From Entamoeba histolytica HM-1:IMSS (Eukaryota > Evosea > Mastigamoebida > Endamoebidae), in the NCBI RefSeq assembly GCF_000208925.1, contig NW_001914884.1, forward strand, positions 1-64,000: a DNA stretch of 64,000 nucleotides, in the 5' to 3' direction. A model generated the notes under the pieces. That model worked only from the letters and a program-made list of their open reading frames with translations, made no database searches and had not been told where the DNA came from. Below, one piece after another: positions 9,404 through 18,501 of the stretch; positions within the stretch are counted from its first letter, which is position 1, and the number at the start of each line of letters is the position of its first letter. The translations under genes were made by a program, and so were the position numbers.

Positions 9404-11932
9404 TAACTGAACTTGACTGAATCTTGAAAAGATCAAATCCTTTGTTTTGTTAAACTCATTTCTTTTATATTTTATAAAGCCATTTTGATGACAATTTGAA
9501 CAAAGTCTACCAAAGTTACTTTAATATATAAAATAACAATTTTACACTTCGTTTTAGTTATTTTGACTTCAATGATTAGTTATTTCCTTATCTCTTTTAT
9601 TTAAATATTCTCTAAAAAATCAATTTTAATATAGGTTGTTGAGCGTCTTATTTTATTTCTTATAGAAAGACAAATCTTTATTACTTTTAATCCAAGTTGT
9701 TCTTTACTAATTTTCAATGAAATTATAATTTACTATAAACACACTTATTCTTTTGTTAGTTATTTAATTGTAAGGATATTTTCTTCTTTTTATTTCTACA
9801 GTTAGGATATTTCTATTGTATAAAATAAATTTGTTATCATTTTACTTGATTAATACGTTATATTATTTTATATTTTTGTATTGTGAAGTAATAGGTTAAG
9901 ACTATTTTTATTTTGTTGGTTCCTTAAATACTTTCTACAGTATAAAATCTATTATTCTTTCTTATTAATTGAGCTATGAAATTAATTTATTCTTTTCTTA
10001 TAACTATTGGATATAAGGAATATTATAATTTATTCTATAATTTTACAATTATTAACTCTTTCATTATTTGCTCTTTTAGTTTAAATAATACGCGTTTAAT
10101 ATTATTCCATAGTTAATCTCGATTCAACAGTTATCATTTTTGAATTATGTGTAGTTTATATTGGTCATAGTTTAGTAAATTTATTTCCATTTTATCTATT
10201 CATATTGTTAGTCATTATTGTTGACATTTTACAAGATAACTTCTTATTTTTTATTAGAAAAATTAACAAATATCAACACTAACATATTTTAAACACAGAA
10301 GGAAGATTAAGATACAATCTTTTTCAGGTTTTGTTGGAAATATAAAAGACATTTGGTTCAAAGAAAAAAGTAATAGAAAAGAATAAATTCTTCAATAAAG
10401 TAGAAACAAATAACTTCTAATCTCTAAAGAAGTGAAAACCAAAAACATAAGTAATAAATAAGAGATTAACTAGGAAATGGTTGAAAGAAATTAAAGAGTA
10501 ATAAAAAGTATAAATGACACAATAGAATATGGACAAAATACAAAGAATTTTAAGACGACGGAAGGTATAAAATGATTATATTAATTACAAAAAATAAGAA
10601 GGATAATCAGAAAAAAAAAAGAAAAAGAACATATATATTAATGAATTTATTCATAATGTTTCTTAAAATGAAATATATAATACATGTTTTGGGTTAAAAT
10701 ATATAAATTAGTACATATTCAAAAGAAAATGGTATATCGTATATCTTAATTAAAAGAATGAATATAACTACGTTTCATATAAATATTAATATAAAATGGA
10801 TAATAAAAATAAATAACAATAATTATGAAAAAAGGAAAAATTAAATACTGTTACAAACAATAATAATAAGATAATGAACAAATATAACACAAATATACTT
10901 AGATAAAATAATAACTTAAATTTAATTAATGAAAATCAAGAATAAATAGACAAAACTACCTAAAAATACATTAAACAATTACTTACTTTGCTAAATATAT
11001 ATAGTCAAAGTCTTTGTCCTATATATTATATTCCATTGTCGTTACTCAGTTAAAAAATAATTTTTCTAATTTACTTTTAAAAATATTAAAGAAATATTAA
11101 AAATTTAGTTCTAAAAAAAGATTAAAGAAAATACGATTGATAAAAGTATTTATATATTGAGCGAATTATTTCTATAACTTATTTATAATATTTAAAGAAA
11201 AAATTTAAATAACAAATATTAACAAAGATTGAACAGTATATATTGATAGAAATCTCAAAAAATGAAAATTTGTTACTTAAAGAACTTAACAGGAATTTTT
11301 TAAACGGGGTATAAATCTTAAAATTTCAAAAAAATCTATTTTTATATCTTTTCAAACTTTCCATTCTCTTTCTGTTTTTTTTTTTCTGAATTGTTAATTT
11401 GAATTATCAACTCTTTTATCTTCATTTTAGATTATTTTTGTTTAATAAAGATATTCATTGACAATAAGTAATATTGTTTGTAATAAAATCTTTATTGAAT
11501 ATTGTTGAAAAAATAACAAAACTAAATAATTTCAATAGTATTTCTAAATTTAGAACTTCAAAACAATTTTATTAATATTTTCATATCCAATATTATAAAG
11601 ATGAAATTTGTCTCTTCTCTAAAAAAGAACAAAATTTTAAAAGACTATGGGGTAAAAAAATATTGAAATTTACAAGAATAAAAATAGAAAAAATTTAAAA
11701 TATTTCTTTAGAAATATTTTAAAATAGAAAATAAAAATAGAAAATCATTTTTATCCCTCCAAAGAGTAAATATTTAACGTTTTGTAAAAATACTTTTTCT
11801 CATAAAAGATTAGCAAGTCTTGAAACCGTTATACTCAACTTCATTTTTTCGCTCTTTTTTTACTTTTACATAATAGTCTGTAGATGATTATTTGAACTCT
11901 CTTATCTTAATATTTATATAATATCAGCAAAG
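9404..11932. other. AT-rich intergenic region, nothing recognised
   Basis: About 2.5 kb with no supported gene, tRNA-like box, or ordered repeat. It consists of A- and T-rich stretches with short homopolymers. Open frames are all short and broken. Confidence 0.55.
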
Positions 11933-12163
11933 ATGGCTTTTACAACATCTATTGGAAAAAGACCATCTCCATTAATAAGAGACATCCAAACGCCTTTAGA
12001 CCTAAAAGATTGTGATTTGGAAATTATTCAAATCCTTTCAAAGACTGATACTCATGATGGAAGTTATGTCTATGTTGATGGAGAAGGAGTTATCTCCAAA
12101 TACAGTAAACCTATTGATGATGAGTTATTGTCATTAATTCATTCTTCTGACTTCTCTAATTAG
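11933..12163 (+). CDS. Small conserved-looking protein, 76 aa, unknown function
   Basis: A 76-residue protein with balanced composition, unlike the low-complexity frames around it, so it is probably a real gene. The N-terminus is MAFTTSIGKRPSPLIRDI. The middle is acidic. A YVYVDGEGVISKYSKPID segment (about residues 47-64) looks like a short beta hairpin with a turn. There is no signal peptide, membrane segment or Cys cluster. The ATG follows the leader ATCAGCAAAG. Gene-free DNA lies on both sides. No family is recognised. Confidence 0.6.
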   Translation: MAFTTSIGKRPSPLIRDIQTPLDLKDCDLEIIQILSKTDTHDGSYVYVDGEGVISKYSKPIDDELLSLIHSSDFSN

Positions 12164-13534
12164 TTCATCTTATTCTTCTTAACTCTATTTATTTTATAAG
12201 CTTTTTATGACTTTACTTCCTATTTTTAGTTTATATTGATGAATGAATTTATGATTTATTTTTCGCAATGTATAACTTAATAATTAAACACTTTAATCTT
12301 TAACTCTTAAATACTGACTTTAAACAAATCAGAAAATAAAATTACAACTTGATTGGTAGAATATACTATTAATTATAGTTTTTTATTATTTATTATATAG
12401 TTTTATTTATGAATCTATTTATGTAAATTGTATTAAATTCTCCTAAAAAAATAAAGAAAGGAAGAGTAAATAGTATAATGAAATCAAATAACTATTCTAA
12501 ACAAATTTTATTAAACCAAAACTTCTTTAATTTTTTTATCTATTCATCAAACCTTTAATTTTATTCTAGTGTATTAGATCAAATATTTATTATCTTCATC
12601 TTTTTTTTCTTTCCCTTCCATAACCTATTTGTTTGTTTTTTATTAACGATTTAAGTAATTTTCTTTTTCTTCCGTTTTATTCTTTATACATGACTATTAC
12701 TATTTTAAGTTTATTATTCAATGAAAGAAAATTTTAACTTCTTATTCACTTATATACATATAAATTAAAATAAAACCTATACATATGATACATTTATAAC
12801 AACCTTTATCAATTTTCATATTATGAATTTTAACCTTGTTGCCAGTACTTACCCTAAACATCTTTACGTTAACCTCTTCATTTAATTTTGTGATATTGGT
12901 GTTTTTGTTTTTTCTTTGACCACTTAGTTTTAGTATCACTCATTCAATCGTAGTAATTATTATATTAGCTCAATTACCTAATTCAATACTCAATAAAAAT
13001 AATACTAATAAATTATATTAAGTATTTAACTTCCCAAAGTTAATACCACAGTTGAATACCCTTTTTTACTTTCCATTTTAGTTATTTGTTACTATATAAA
13101 ACAATTAATAAGTTAAATTTATCTTTTTAATAAATTGAGTTTTTTTTTAATGAAAAAGATTAAATCATCTAATAAATTAAACTCATTTATTTTTTTAGCT
13201 CCTCCATTTTAAATGTAAAAAAAGATCTTTAACTTTGATAAACATGAAATTGATAAACAATTATTAAAAAGAAATTTAATAAAACAAAGAGATATTAAAT
13301 TCTTTGTATCAATGATTTTCTTGACTTTCAAATTTAAATTACCTGAACTAATTAAAAAATAATAAAATTAAGAAATTCATTTTATTTAAAACAGAATAAT
13401 TTATAAAATGAAAATAAAATAATAATTCTTTTTCTAAGTAACTCAAAATATGAACGATTTAAACAAAATATTTTTTAGTAATTGAATGAATGTATCATTT
13501 ATTGTAACGAAATTAAAACAGAACAAAAGTATTA
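12164..13534. other. Intergenic region with a possible gene relic
   Basis: Mostly AT-rich DNA without genes. The interval 12742-12923 on the minus strand has richer codon composition and is listed separately as a possible pseudogene. Confidence 0.5.
12742..12923 (-). pseudogene. Possible frameshifted relic of a small basic protein (eS25-like?)
   Basis: On the minus strand an ATG at about 12923 opens MSDTKTKWSKKKQKHQYH and stops soon after. The neighbouring frame reads GQRKNKNTNITKLNEEVNV and runs on to a stop at 12742. Joining the two by one base near the KWSK motif would give a basic start resembling ribosomal protein eS25 (a KKWSKG motif followed by a helix). Similarity is short and fades after about 45 residues, so the call is tentative. 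It could also be an unrelated fragment. Confidence 0.22.
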
Positions 13535-14626
13535 TTATTGATCATCTTCTTCACCTACATTTTTTATTTGACAATCAGTAAATTGAATTGATTTGAGAGT
13601 ATTTAATACACTTGTCCGAATAGCCTCAGTAGTCTCTGGTTTAAATTCAATACATGAAATTCCCATTGTTACTTCTTCTAATTGAGTTAAATTAGAATTA
13701 AAAACAAGTCTTAATTCCCATAAGAATCTAAAATATTCTTCGGGGTTTTTACTTGTTGTTTCTTGTTTTCTATAATGAATTAAATATGTCTTTTGTTGAA
13801 GAATACAAGCTACTTCCCAAAACATTGGTTCTATGTATTATAAATATTATTTTTTTATTTATTTCTTAATAAAATATAACAAACGAGAGTCTTTGAAGAA
13901 CAAATTACCACAAACAATCTTTAAATGCATTGTAGAATTTGCAATAATTTTTTGATTAATTGCTTTTAAAAATGTAATAACAGGTGATGGTACTTCTTTA
14001 TTTTCTGTTTCTTCTACAAAAACTTTTTTTAAAATTTTTATTAAAAAAGTCTTTTGTACGCTCATGTCTTGGTCATTGACAATTGTTTCATTCCATTCTT
14101 TTTCTACTTTTTCTGCTTGTTCTTCCCCTTCAAGTAATTGAGTAACACAAGTAATAACTTGAAGACAATCACCAGCATTACTTGTTTTATTAACAATTCC
14201 ATCTTTAGGAAAAAGAGTATCATAATTCCCTTCAGATACTTCACGTACAATTGATAAATGTTTTAATAACCGAGGTAAATCTCCAGCAATTGGAAACGTC
14301 TCAAAACTACAATCAGTAATAACTCTTCTTGTACTTTCTTGCCAATCAGGAAGGCTTTTCATAAATGTTGAAATATTAACACTACCTCCTTGAGCGTATG
14401 ATTTTCTATTTGGCTCTCTACACTCTTTCTTTTCTACAACAGCAACAGAGTGTCTCTTCCTCTCATTTTCTTTTTCCTCTTTCCTTTTCTTCTCTTTTTT
14501 CTCTTTTTTTTCTTTTTTATCTTCTTTTTCTAATCCTTCCTCTTCAAATTTTGCTGATTTTGATTTTTTCTTTAAAAAGGAGAATATCCCATGTTTTTTT
14601 TGCTTCTTCTCCTCTTTGTCTTCCAT
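13535..14626 (-). CDS. Unknown protein with Lys-rich N-terminus, two exons
   Basis: A spliced gene with exons 14626-13885 and 13830-13535, giving 345 residues. Exon 1 would otherwise end at an in-frame stop inside a GTTTGTT...TAG intron. Removing 54 bases joins FFKDS to QPMFWEVACILQQ in frame, which reads as one helical domain. Residues 1 to about 60 are very basic and acidic (KEDKKEKKEKKEKK type) and may bind membrane or nucleic acid. Residues about 85-345 look like an all-helical globular domain, with LPDWQESTRRVITDC, GDCLQVITCVTQLLEG and EEYFRFLWELRLVF segments. No named family is recognised. It ends in the acidic GEEDDQ. It is divergently arranged with the ESS2-like gene, about 240 bases apart. 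Confidence 0.75.
13831..13884 (-). other. Intron, 54 nt, GTTTGTT...TAG
   Basis: On the minus strand it begins GTTTGTTATA, the usual Entamoeba 5' splice consensus, and ends ATACATAG. The first exon ends with one base of a codon, and splicing restores an open frame of 345 residues in total. It contains an in-frame stop, so it must be removed for full-length protein. Confidence 0.85.
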
Positions 14627-14870
14627 ATTTTGTTTAATTTAAGTTCTAATTTCCATATGAGAGGAGCAAGTTTTCCTAAAACTTAGGAACGATAATTTGT
14701 TGAGGCTATTTACAAAAAAAGCAAAAAAAAATATTTATTTTAATTTAGTAGTTAAACAAATGAAAAATATTACTTTTCACTATCTCACCTTTCCATTTTC
14801 TAAAAAGATTTAACGTTATCTTACTTTTTTATTATTTTAATCTTGATCTTAAGACATACTAATTCCCTTG

Positions 14871-15341
14871 ATGAATATCGCACCAAATGGAAAGTATATC
14901 GTTGATGAAGAAATGTTCATAGAAACCGTAAAGAATATCATTAAAAGAGATTATTTCCAGTCATCTACTGGAGAAACACCAAACCTCTCTCTGAATGAAT
15001 ACTTATCAAAATATACAACTGAAGACGATGAGTCATTCAGAAAAATTTCTTTCAAAGAATTAAGTTTGTTTGCTCAACAAAATCAAATGGAATTTGACCC
15101 AATATCACGACAAATTATTTGTCCAAATCAACTTTTCTTTCCTGCTTCTTCTTTAAGGAAAGTTCAAACAAAAAACCAAGACCAATTAAAATATAAGAAA
15201 ACAGAATTACTAGTTGATTCATTACAAATTAATGAAACTAATGAAAAATTACATAAAATAGAGAATATTCGTCATTCCCTTAAACTTAGTCAAGAAAAAA
15301 AGCCAAAGAAAACAGTTTCGAAAAAGTCATCATTTTTATAA
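14871..15341 (+). CDS. ESS2/DGCR14-like spliceosomal protein (short form)
   Basis: A 156-residue protein resembling the N-terminal part of ESS2 (DGCR14/Bis1), a nuclear protein of the spliceosomal C complex. Diagnostic segments are VDEEMFIETVKNIIKRDYF (residues about 11-29), matching the family's IIxRDFFP motif, and TPNLSLNEYLSKYTTEDDESF (about 36-56), matching its TPxLSLDxFLxxYTSEDNxSF motif. Family members are usually above 350 residues, so this is a reduced version lacking most of the central and C-terminal regions. The end is basic (KKPKKTVSKKSS). The ATG at 14871 is used, as the preceding in-frame codon is TTG. Its stop overlaps the PTH2 stop on the other strand by six bases. Confidence 0.75.
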   Translation: MNIAPNGKYIVDEEMFIETVKNIIKRDYFQSSTGETPNLSLNEYLSKYTTEDDESFRKISFKELSLFAQQNQMEFDPISRQIICPNQLFFPASSLRKVQTKNQDQLKYKKTELLVDSLQINETNEKLHKIENIRHSLKLSQEKKPKKTVSKKSSFL

Positions 15342-15818
15342 TAATTTAAGCTTTCCAGTGATTTGGTCAATAACAGAAACAGGTGCAGGACCAATTCCAA
15401 GAACAGTAATAGACCCAGGGACAACTTGTGTTCTTCCAGCATCACAAATTTTTTTCGTAATTAAATTAGATTCTTCTGCTTTCTTTTCTAATTGTTCTAA
15501 TTGTTGCAAATTATCTACAACAAGTGCAATCTTAGCTTGACCATAATATCTCCATGTATTTAATGAAATTGGATCATATTTTTGTGCTTTAAGAACACAA
15601 CCAACAGCTGCATGACCACATTGTGCTGCAATTTTTCCTTTTTGCATTTTTAAGTCTTTTCTAACTAGTAATACCATTTTATATTCTTCATTAGTATTTG
15701 CTATTTTATCAGTGGTTTGACTTACAGACTTAATACACTTTTTATTTCTTTTTAACAACAACCAAACAATAACAATTGTTTGTAATACAATAATAGTAAT
15801 TAATATTTCAACATTCAT
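15336..15818 (-). CDS. Peptidyl-tRNA hydrolase 2 (PTH2/Bit1 type), membrane-anchored
   Basis: A 160-residue PTH2, which hydrolyses peptidyl-tRNA released from stalled ribosomes. Residues about 4-22 form one hydrophobic helix followed by KRNKK, an N-terminal anchor as in animal PTRH2. The catalytic domain begins at YKMVLLVRKDLKMQKGK and contains QCGHAAVG, the family's active-site region with conserved Lys, Gln and His. It continues through ALVVDNLQQLEQLEKKAEE to DAGRTQVVPGSITVLGIGP. The end, DQITGKLKLL, is typical. The membrane is not known; the mitosome or ER would be guesses. AAACCCTAAACCC lies 33 bases upstream of the start. It is convergent with the ESS2-like gene, overlapping at the stops. 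Confidence 0.93.
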   Translation of the reverse strand: MNVEILITIIVLQTIVIVWLLLKRNKKCIKSVSQTTDKIANTNEEYKMVLLVRKDLKMQKGKIAAQCGHAAVGCVLKAQKYDPISLNTWRYYGQAKIALVVDNLQQLEQLEKKAEESNLITKKICDAGRTQVVPGSITVLGIGPAPVSVIDQITGKLKLL

Positions 15819-15850
15819 TTTTTATTTCAAAGTTAATACTCTTTTCAGTA

Positions 15851-15863
15851 AAACCCTAAACCC
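15851..15863 (-). promoter_or_regulatory. AACCCT-type (telobox-like) element upstream of PTH2
   Basis: AAACCCTAAACCC on the plus strand, GGGTTTAGGGTTT on the gene's strand, 33 bases before the ATG. Related AACCCT/AGGGTT words occur close upstream of five other genes in the window. Function is inferred only from position and recurrence. Confidence 0.35.
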
Positions 15864-15897
15864 AATTCAGAGACATATCACAAATTAAGTATTTTAA

Positions 15898-17291
15898 TTA
15901 TGCAGTATAGTTTCTAGAGAAATCATTAAGTGCATTTAATATCCATTTATAATTAGGTCGTAGTTCTGGGTGTTGATTCCAACACTTTGTTATTATTCCT
16001 ATTATTGCAATAGGTATTTTATCTGTTGGAGATAACCGATGTCCAGAACGTACAAATTCTTTAATTTCTTGTATTGACATTTCACCATATGGTTTTTTTT
16101 TATTAAAAATATGATACATCGTCATACCAAGACTATACACATCGACTTTTGCATCATATTCTTGTTCTTCAATAACTTCAGGTGCCATATACTCAATAGT
16201 TCCAACACATTCATTTGTACGTTTTCCATTTTCTAAAACAATGCCACAAGAAAAGTCATGTAATTTAATTAAAGGGAGCCCCATAGTAGGTGAAGCTCTT
16301 TTAACTAGTCTTAATTTACTTGGTTTAATATTTCTATGAAGAATATTTTGAGAAGATAAATATTGTAAAGCAGTAACTAAATTAATACAACATCTCGTTA
16401 AGAATGGAATAGATAACTCACAATCTAAAAATTGTTCAATATTATATTGTGTGTCTGCTTCTAATAACATGAAGTTTGAATGAAAATTTAATCCAATTAA
16501 TTGAACTATTGAAAAATGATGAATATCCATATATATTGATGTTAAAGCATTAAAGTCTTCTTGTACATCATTAAAATTAAATATAAATGTCTGTTCCTTA
16601 TTATAAAGTGCTTTTTTTCCTGTAACTGTTCCAATTTTAATAATATCTTCTTTATTTTTTGAATGTTCTAAAATAGTAATAAAGTCTTTTTCATTTATTG
16701 TATTTGTTTCTCTTTTTATTATTATTTTTGAGTCTTCATGTTGAGTTAATTTATTTTTAATTTGAAATTTACTTTTTATGTCTTGATTTACTAATTCAGT
16801 TTGTTGTGGGTGTATTAAAGTATCAAAAGGTTCCAATTCAAGAATTACTTGTTTGGAAGATACTTTAGGAATAACACCTAACATTTGAAATCTTAGAGTT
16901 AATGAACTTGCTTCGTTTCCAATAAATGCTTTTTTTTTAACTTCAAATGTAACACTTCCAGTTAAGCCAACTGTAATAACTGTATTAAAACAGATAGTAA
17001 TTGTGACAGACTTTGTACTTTGTCGTTTAATTTTAATTTTTTCTTCATCAACTTCCATTGTATATTTAGGACTTGTACTAACAACTATTGTCATTCTATA
17101 TAATTCATCAGTTTTATTTATAAATGTAATTGTTTGTTGTAAAGGGACTGATTGTACTGCGTATTGATGACCAAATGTTAATTTTTGTATTGGCTAAAAG
17201 TGTATAAGTATTTAGTAAATTTTTGGGATGTAATTTAAACTGTCTTAAAAACGATAAAAGATTTTTTTTTGACAGAGTCATAACTTATCAT
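15898..17291 (-). CDS. TKL-type pseudokinase, two exons
   Basis: A protein-kinase fold of the tyrosine-kinase-like type with changed catalytic residues. The C-terminal half shows HRNIKPSK (about 303-310) where an active kinase has HRD, so the catalytic Asp is Asn. HDFSCG (from 329) replaces DFG by DFS. There is no clear glycine loop, and the expected VAVK lysine segment reads FIFNFN. GTIEYMAPEV and DVYSLGMTMYHI are well kept. The N-terminal half is a beta-rich region seen in Entamoeba TKL kinases. The open frame extends upstream of the first ATG of the long exon to a TAG splice site at 17194. A short exon at 17241-17291 supplies MISYDSVKKKSFIVFKT, giving 448 residues. The long exon is certain. 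The first exon is a proposal. Confidence 0.8.
17194..17240 (-). other. Proposed intron, 47 nt, GTTTAA...TTTTAG
   Basis: On the minus strand it begins GTTTAAATTAC and ends ACACTTTTAG. Removing it joins two codon-aligned exons and adds 50 residues to the pseudokinase N-terminus. The coding sequence directly 3' of it (PIQKLTFGHQYAV) is in frame with the downstream ATG and looks translated. The donor is not the common GTTTGT, so confidence is moderate. Confidence 0.5.
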
Positions 17292-17312
17292 CCTAAAAAA
17301 AAAATAACGAAT

Positions 17313-17423
17313 AATGTTATTACAAACAGGACTTAATTCAAAAGGAAATTTTACTTGGGCTCTTGGTCCCATAGAAGATGTTCGCGATTCTTTAGACAGT
17401 GACATGTTAAGAAAATTATATTG
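17313..17423 (+). CDS. Small ORF, 36 aa, possible small protein
   Basis: The ATG at 17313 opens MLLQTGLNSKGNFTWALGPI and ends with DSDMLRKLY. Base composition here is less AT-rich than the flanks, and the residues are not low-complexity, which suggests selection. It lies only 21 bases from the proposed start of the pseudokinase on the other strand, so one of the two starts may be wrong. No family is recognised. Too short to be sure. Confidence 0.4.
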
Positions 17424-17589
17424 AAGATTTTTTAGTTTATTTTTGGTATTTTCAATTAGTTTCTAAACTCTTCGTTTTCTTTTTTTAGAATAGAGCGAAA
17501 AATTTTATGTTTTATATAACAATAAATTATTTAGAACAACACAATTTATTTCTGTTATATTTATCGTTGTTTAAAAGATAAAGAAGTTG

Positions 17590-18450
17590 TTAACGATGTA
17601 ATGAACCTGTTTTAAAAGCATTAGTATATAATTTTGAGAAATACTCCATCCCAAAAGAATTTTCAGAGAAATAAGAAGAGTTACAAGGGGTGTCAAGAAC
17701 TAATAATTTAGGTTCAATACCTTTTTGACGAGCAACAAATGTTAACATAGCGTTTATCATCAGTTGATTAAAAAAATTAAAGTCCGGGTTTTTAGCAATA
17801 ACTTCTCTTGTAATATCATCAATATCAAGCCATGCAATTTTGTGAATTTCCATTCGAGTTTTTGGATGAAATGGTGTTGTTAAAGGAATATGATGACAAA
17901 AGAAGTAAGTAACTTTTTTCTTTCCCATAATAATCTCAATTGGATTTTCTTTGACTAAAAAGGGAAGTACGTTAAATCCAATTTCTTCTTCTACCTCTCT
18001 TACAGCACAAACTACTGGATCTTCTTTAATTTTCATTTTTCCTTTTGGAAATCCCCAACGAGTTGTTCTAAATGCTTGAACTGCAAGAACATGTTGAAGG
18101 TCTTCATCCATTAATATTGCTCCATAACATGGGATAGTTGATTTAAAGTTATTAAAGTCACTTAGAAGTATATCTGGTGATGTTGTATTTAATTCATTTT
18201 GTAATAGACTTTGTGTTGGTACACAAAAAGCTATTTGTTTTACAAAGTCAATAAATTCAAGACGAGGTAACTCAGGATATAATAATCTGTACACATCAAT
18301 ATAATACCACCATGCTTCTTCTATCATTAATAATTTATCATTAAAACTAGGGAGTTTATCAGGAACAAATTCTAATATAAGTAATTGTAGGACTTTAGAA
18401 AGAGTTGGAGGAGAAACAGCATTAGATGAAAATTCAAATATTCGCTTCAT
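17590..18450 (-). CDS. mRNA-decapping enzyme Dcp2 (Nudix)
   Basis: A 286-residue Dcp2, the catalytic subunit of the cytoplasmic decapping complex that removes m7GDP from mRNA. The N-terminal Dcp2 box A domain (about 8-100) includes LILEFVPDKLP and EEAWWYYIDVYR, the surface that contacts Dcp1. The Nudix fold starts at VPCYGAILM-like sequence and holds the Nudix box GKMKIKEDPVVCAVREVEEEIGF (about 131-153) with all metal-binding Glu residues present. Box B-like helices follow to residue about 240. The C-terminus is short, without the long regulatory tail of yeast Dcp2. The start is the ATG at 18450. Only 51 bases separate it from the stop of the upstream RhoGEF gene on the same strand. Confidence 0.92.
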   Translation of the reverse strand: MKRIFEFSSNAVSPPTLSKVLQLLILEFVPDKLPSFNDKLLMIEEAWWYYIDVYRLLYPELPRLEFIDFVKQIAFCVPTQSLLQNELNTTSPDILLSDFNNFKSTIPCYGAILMDEDLQHVLAVQAFRTTRWGFPKGKMKIKEDPVVCAVREVEEEIGFNVLPFLVKENPIEIIMGKKKVTYFFCHHIPLTTPFHPKTRMEIHKIAWLDIDDITREVIAKNPDFNFFNQLMINAMLTFVARQKGIEPKLLVLDTPCNSSYFSENSFGMEYFSKLYTNAFKTGSLHR

Positions 18451-18501
18451 CTGTAAGAAAGAAAGAAGAAATGATTAAAAGAAGATTTTTTTATAAAAAA
18501 C

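Noticed and set aside
18449..18501. GTAAGT...TTACAG look-alike intron between the RhoGEF and Dcp2 genes
   Set aside because: Splicing there gives an immediate stop, and the sites do not match the genus consensus; the genes are complete separately.
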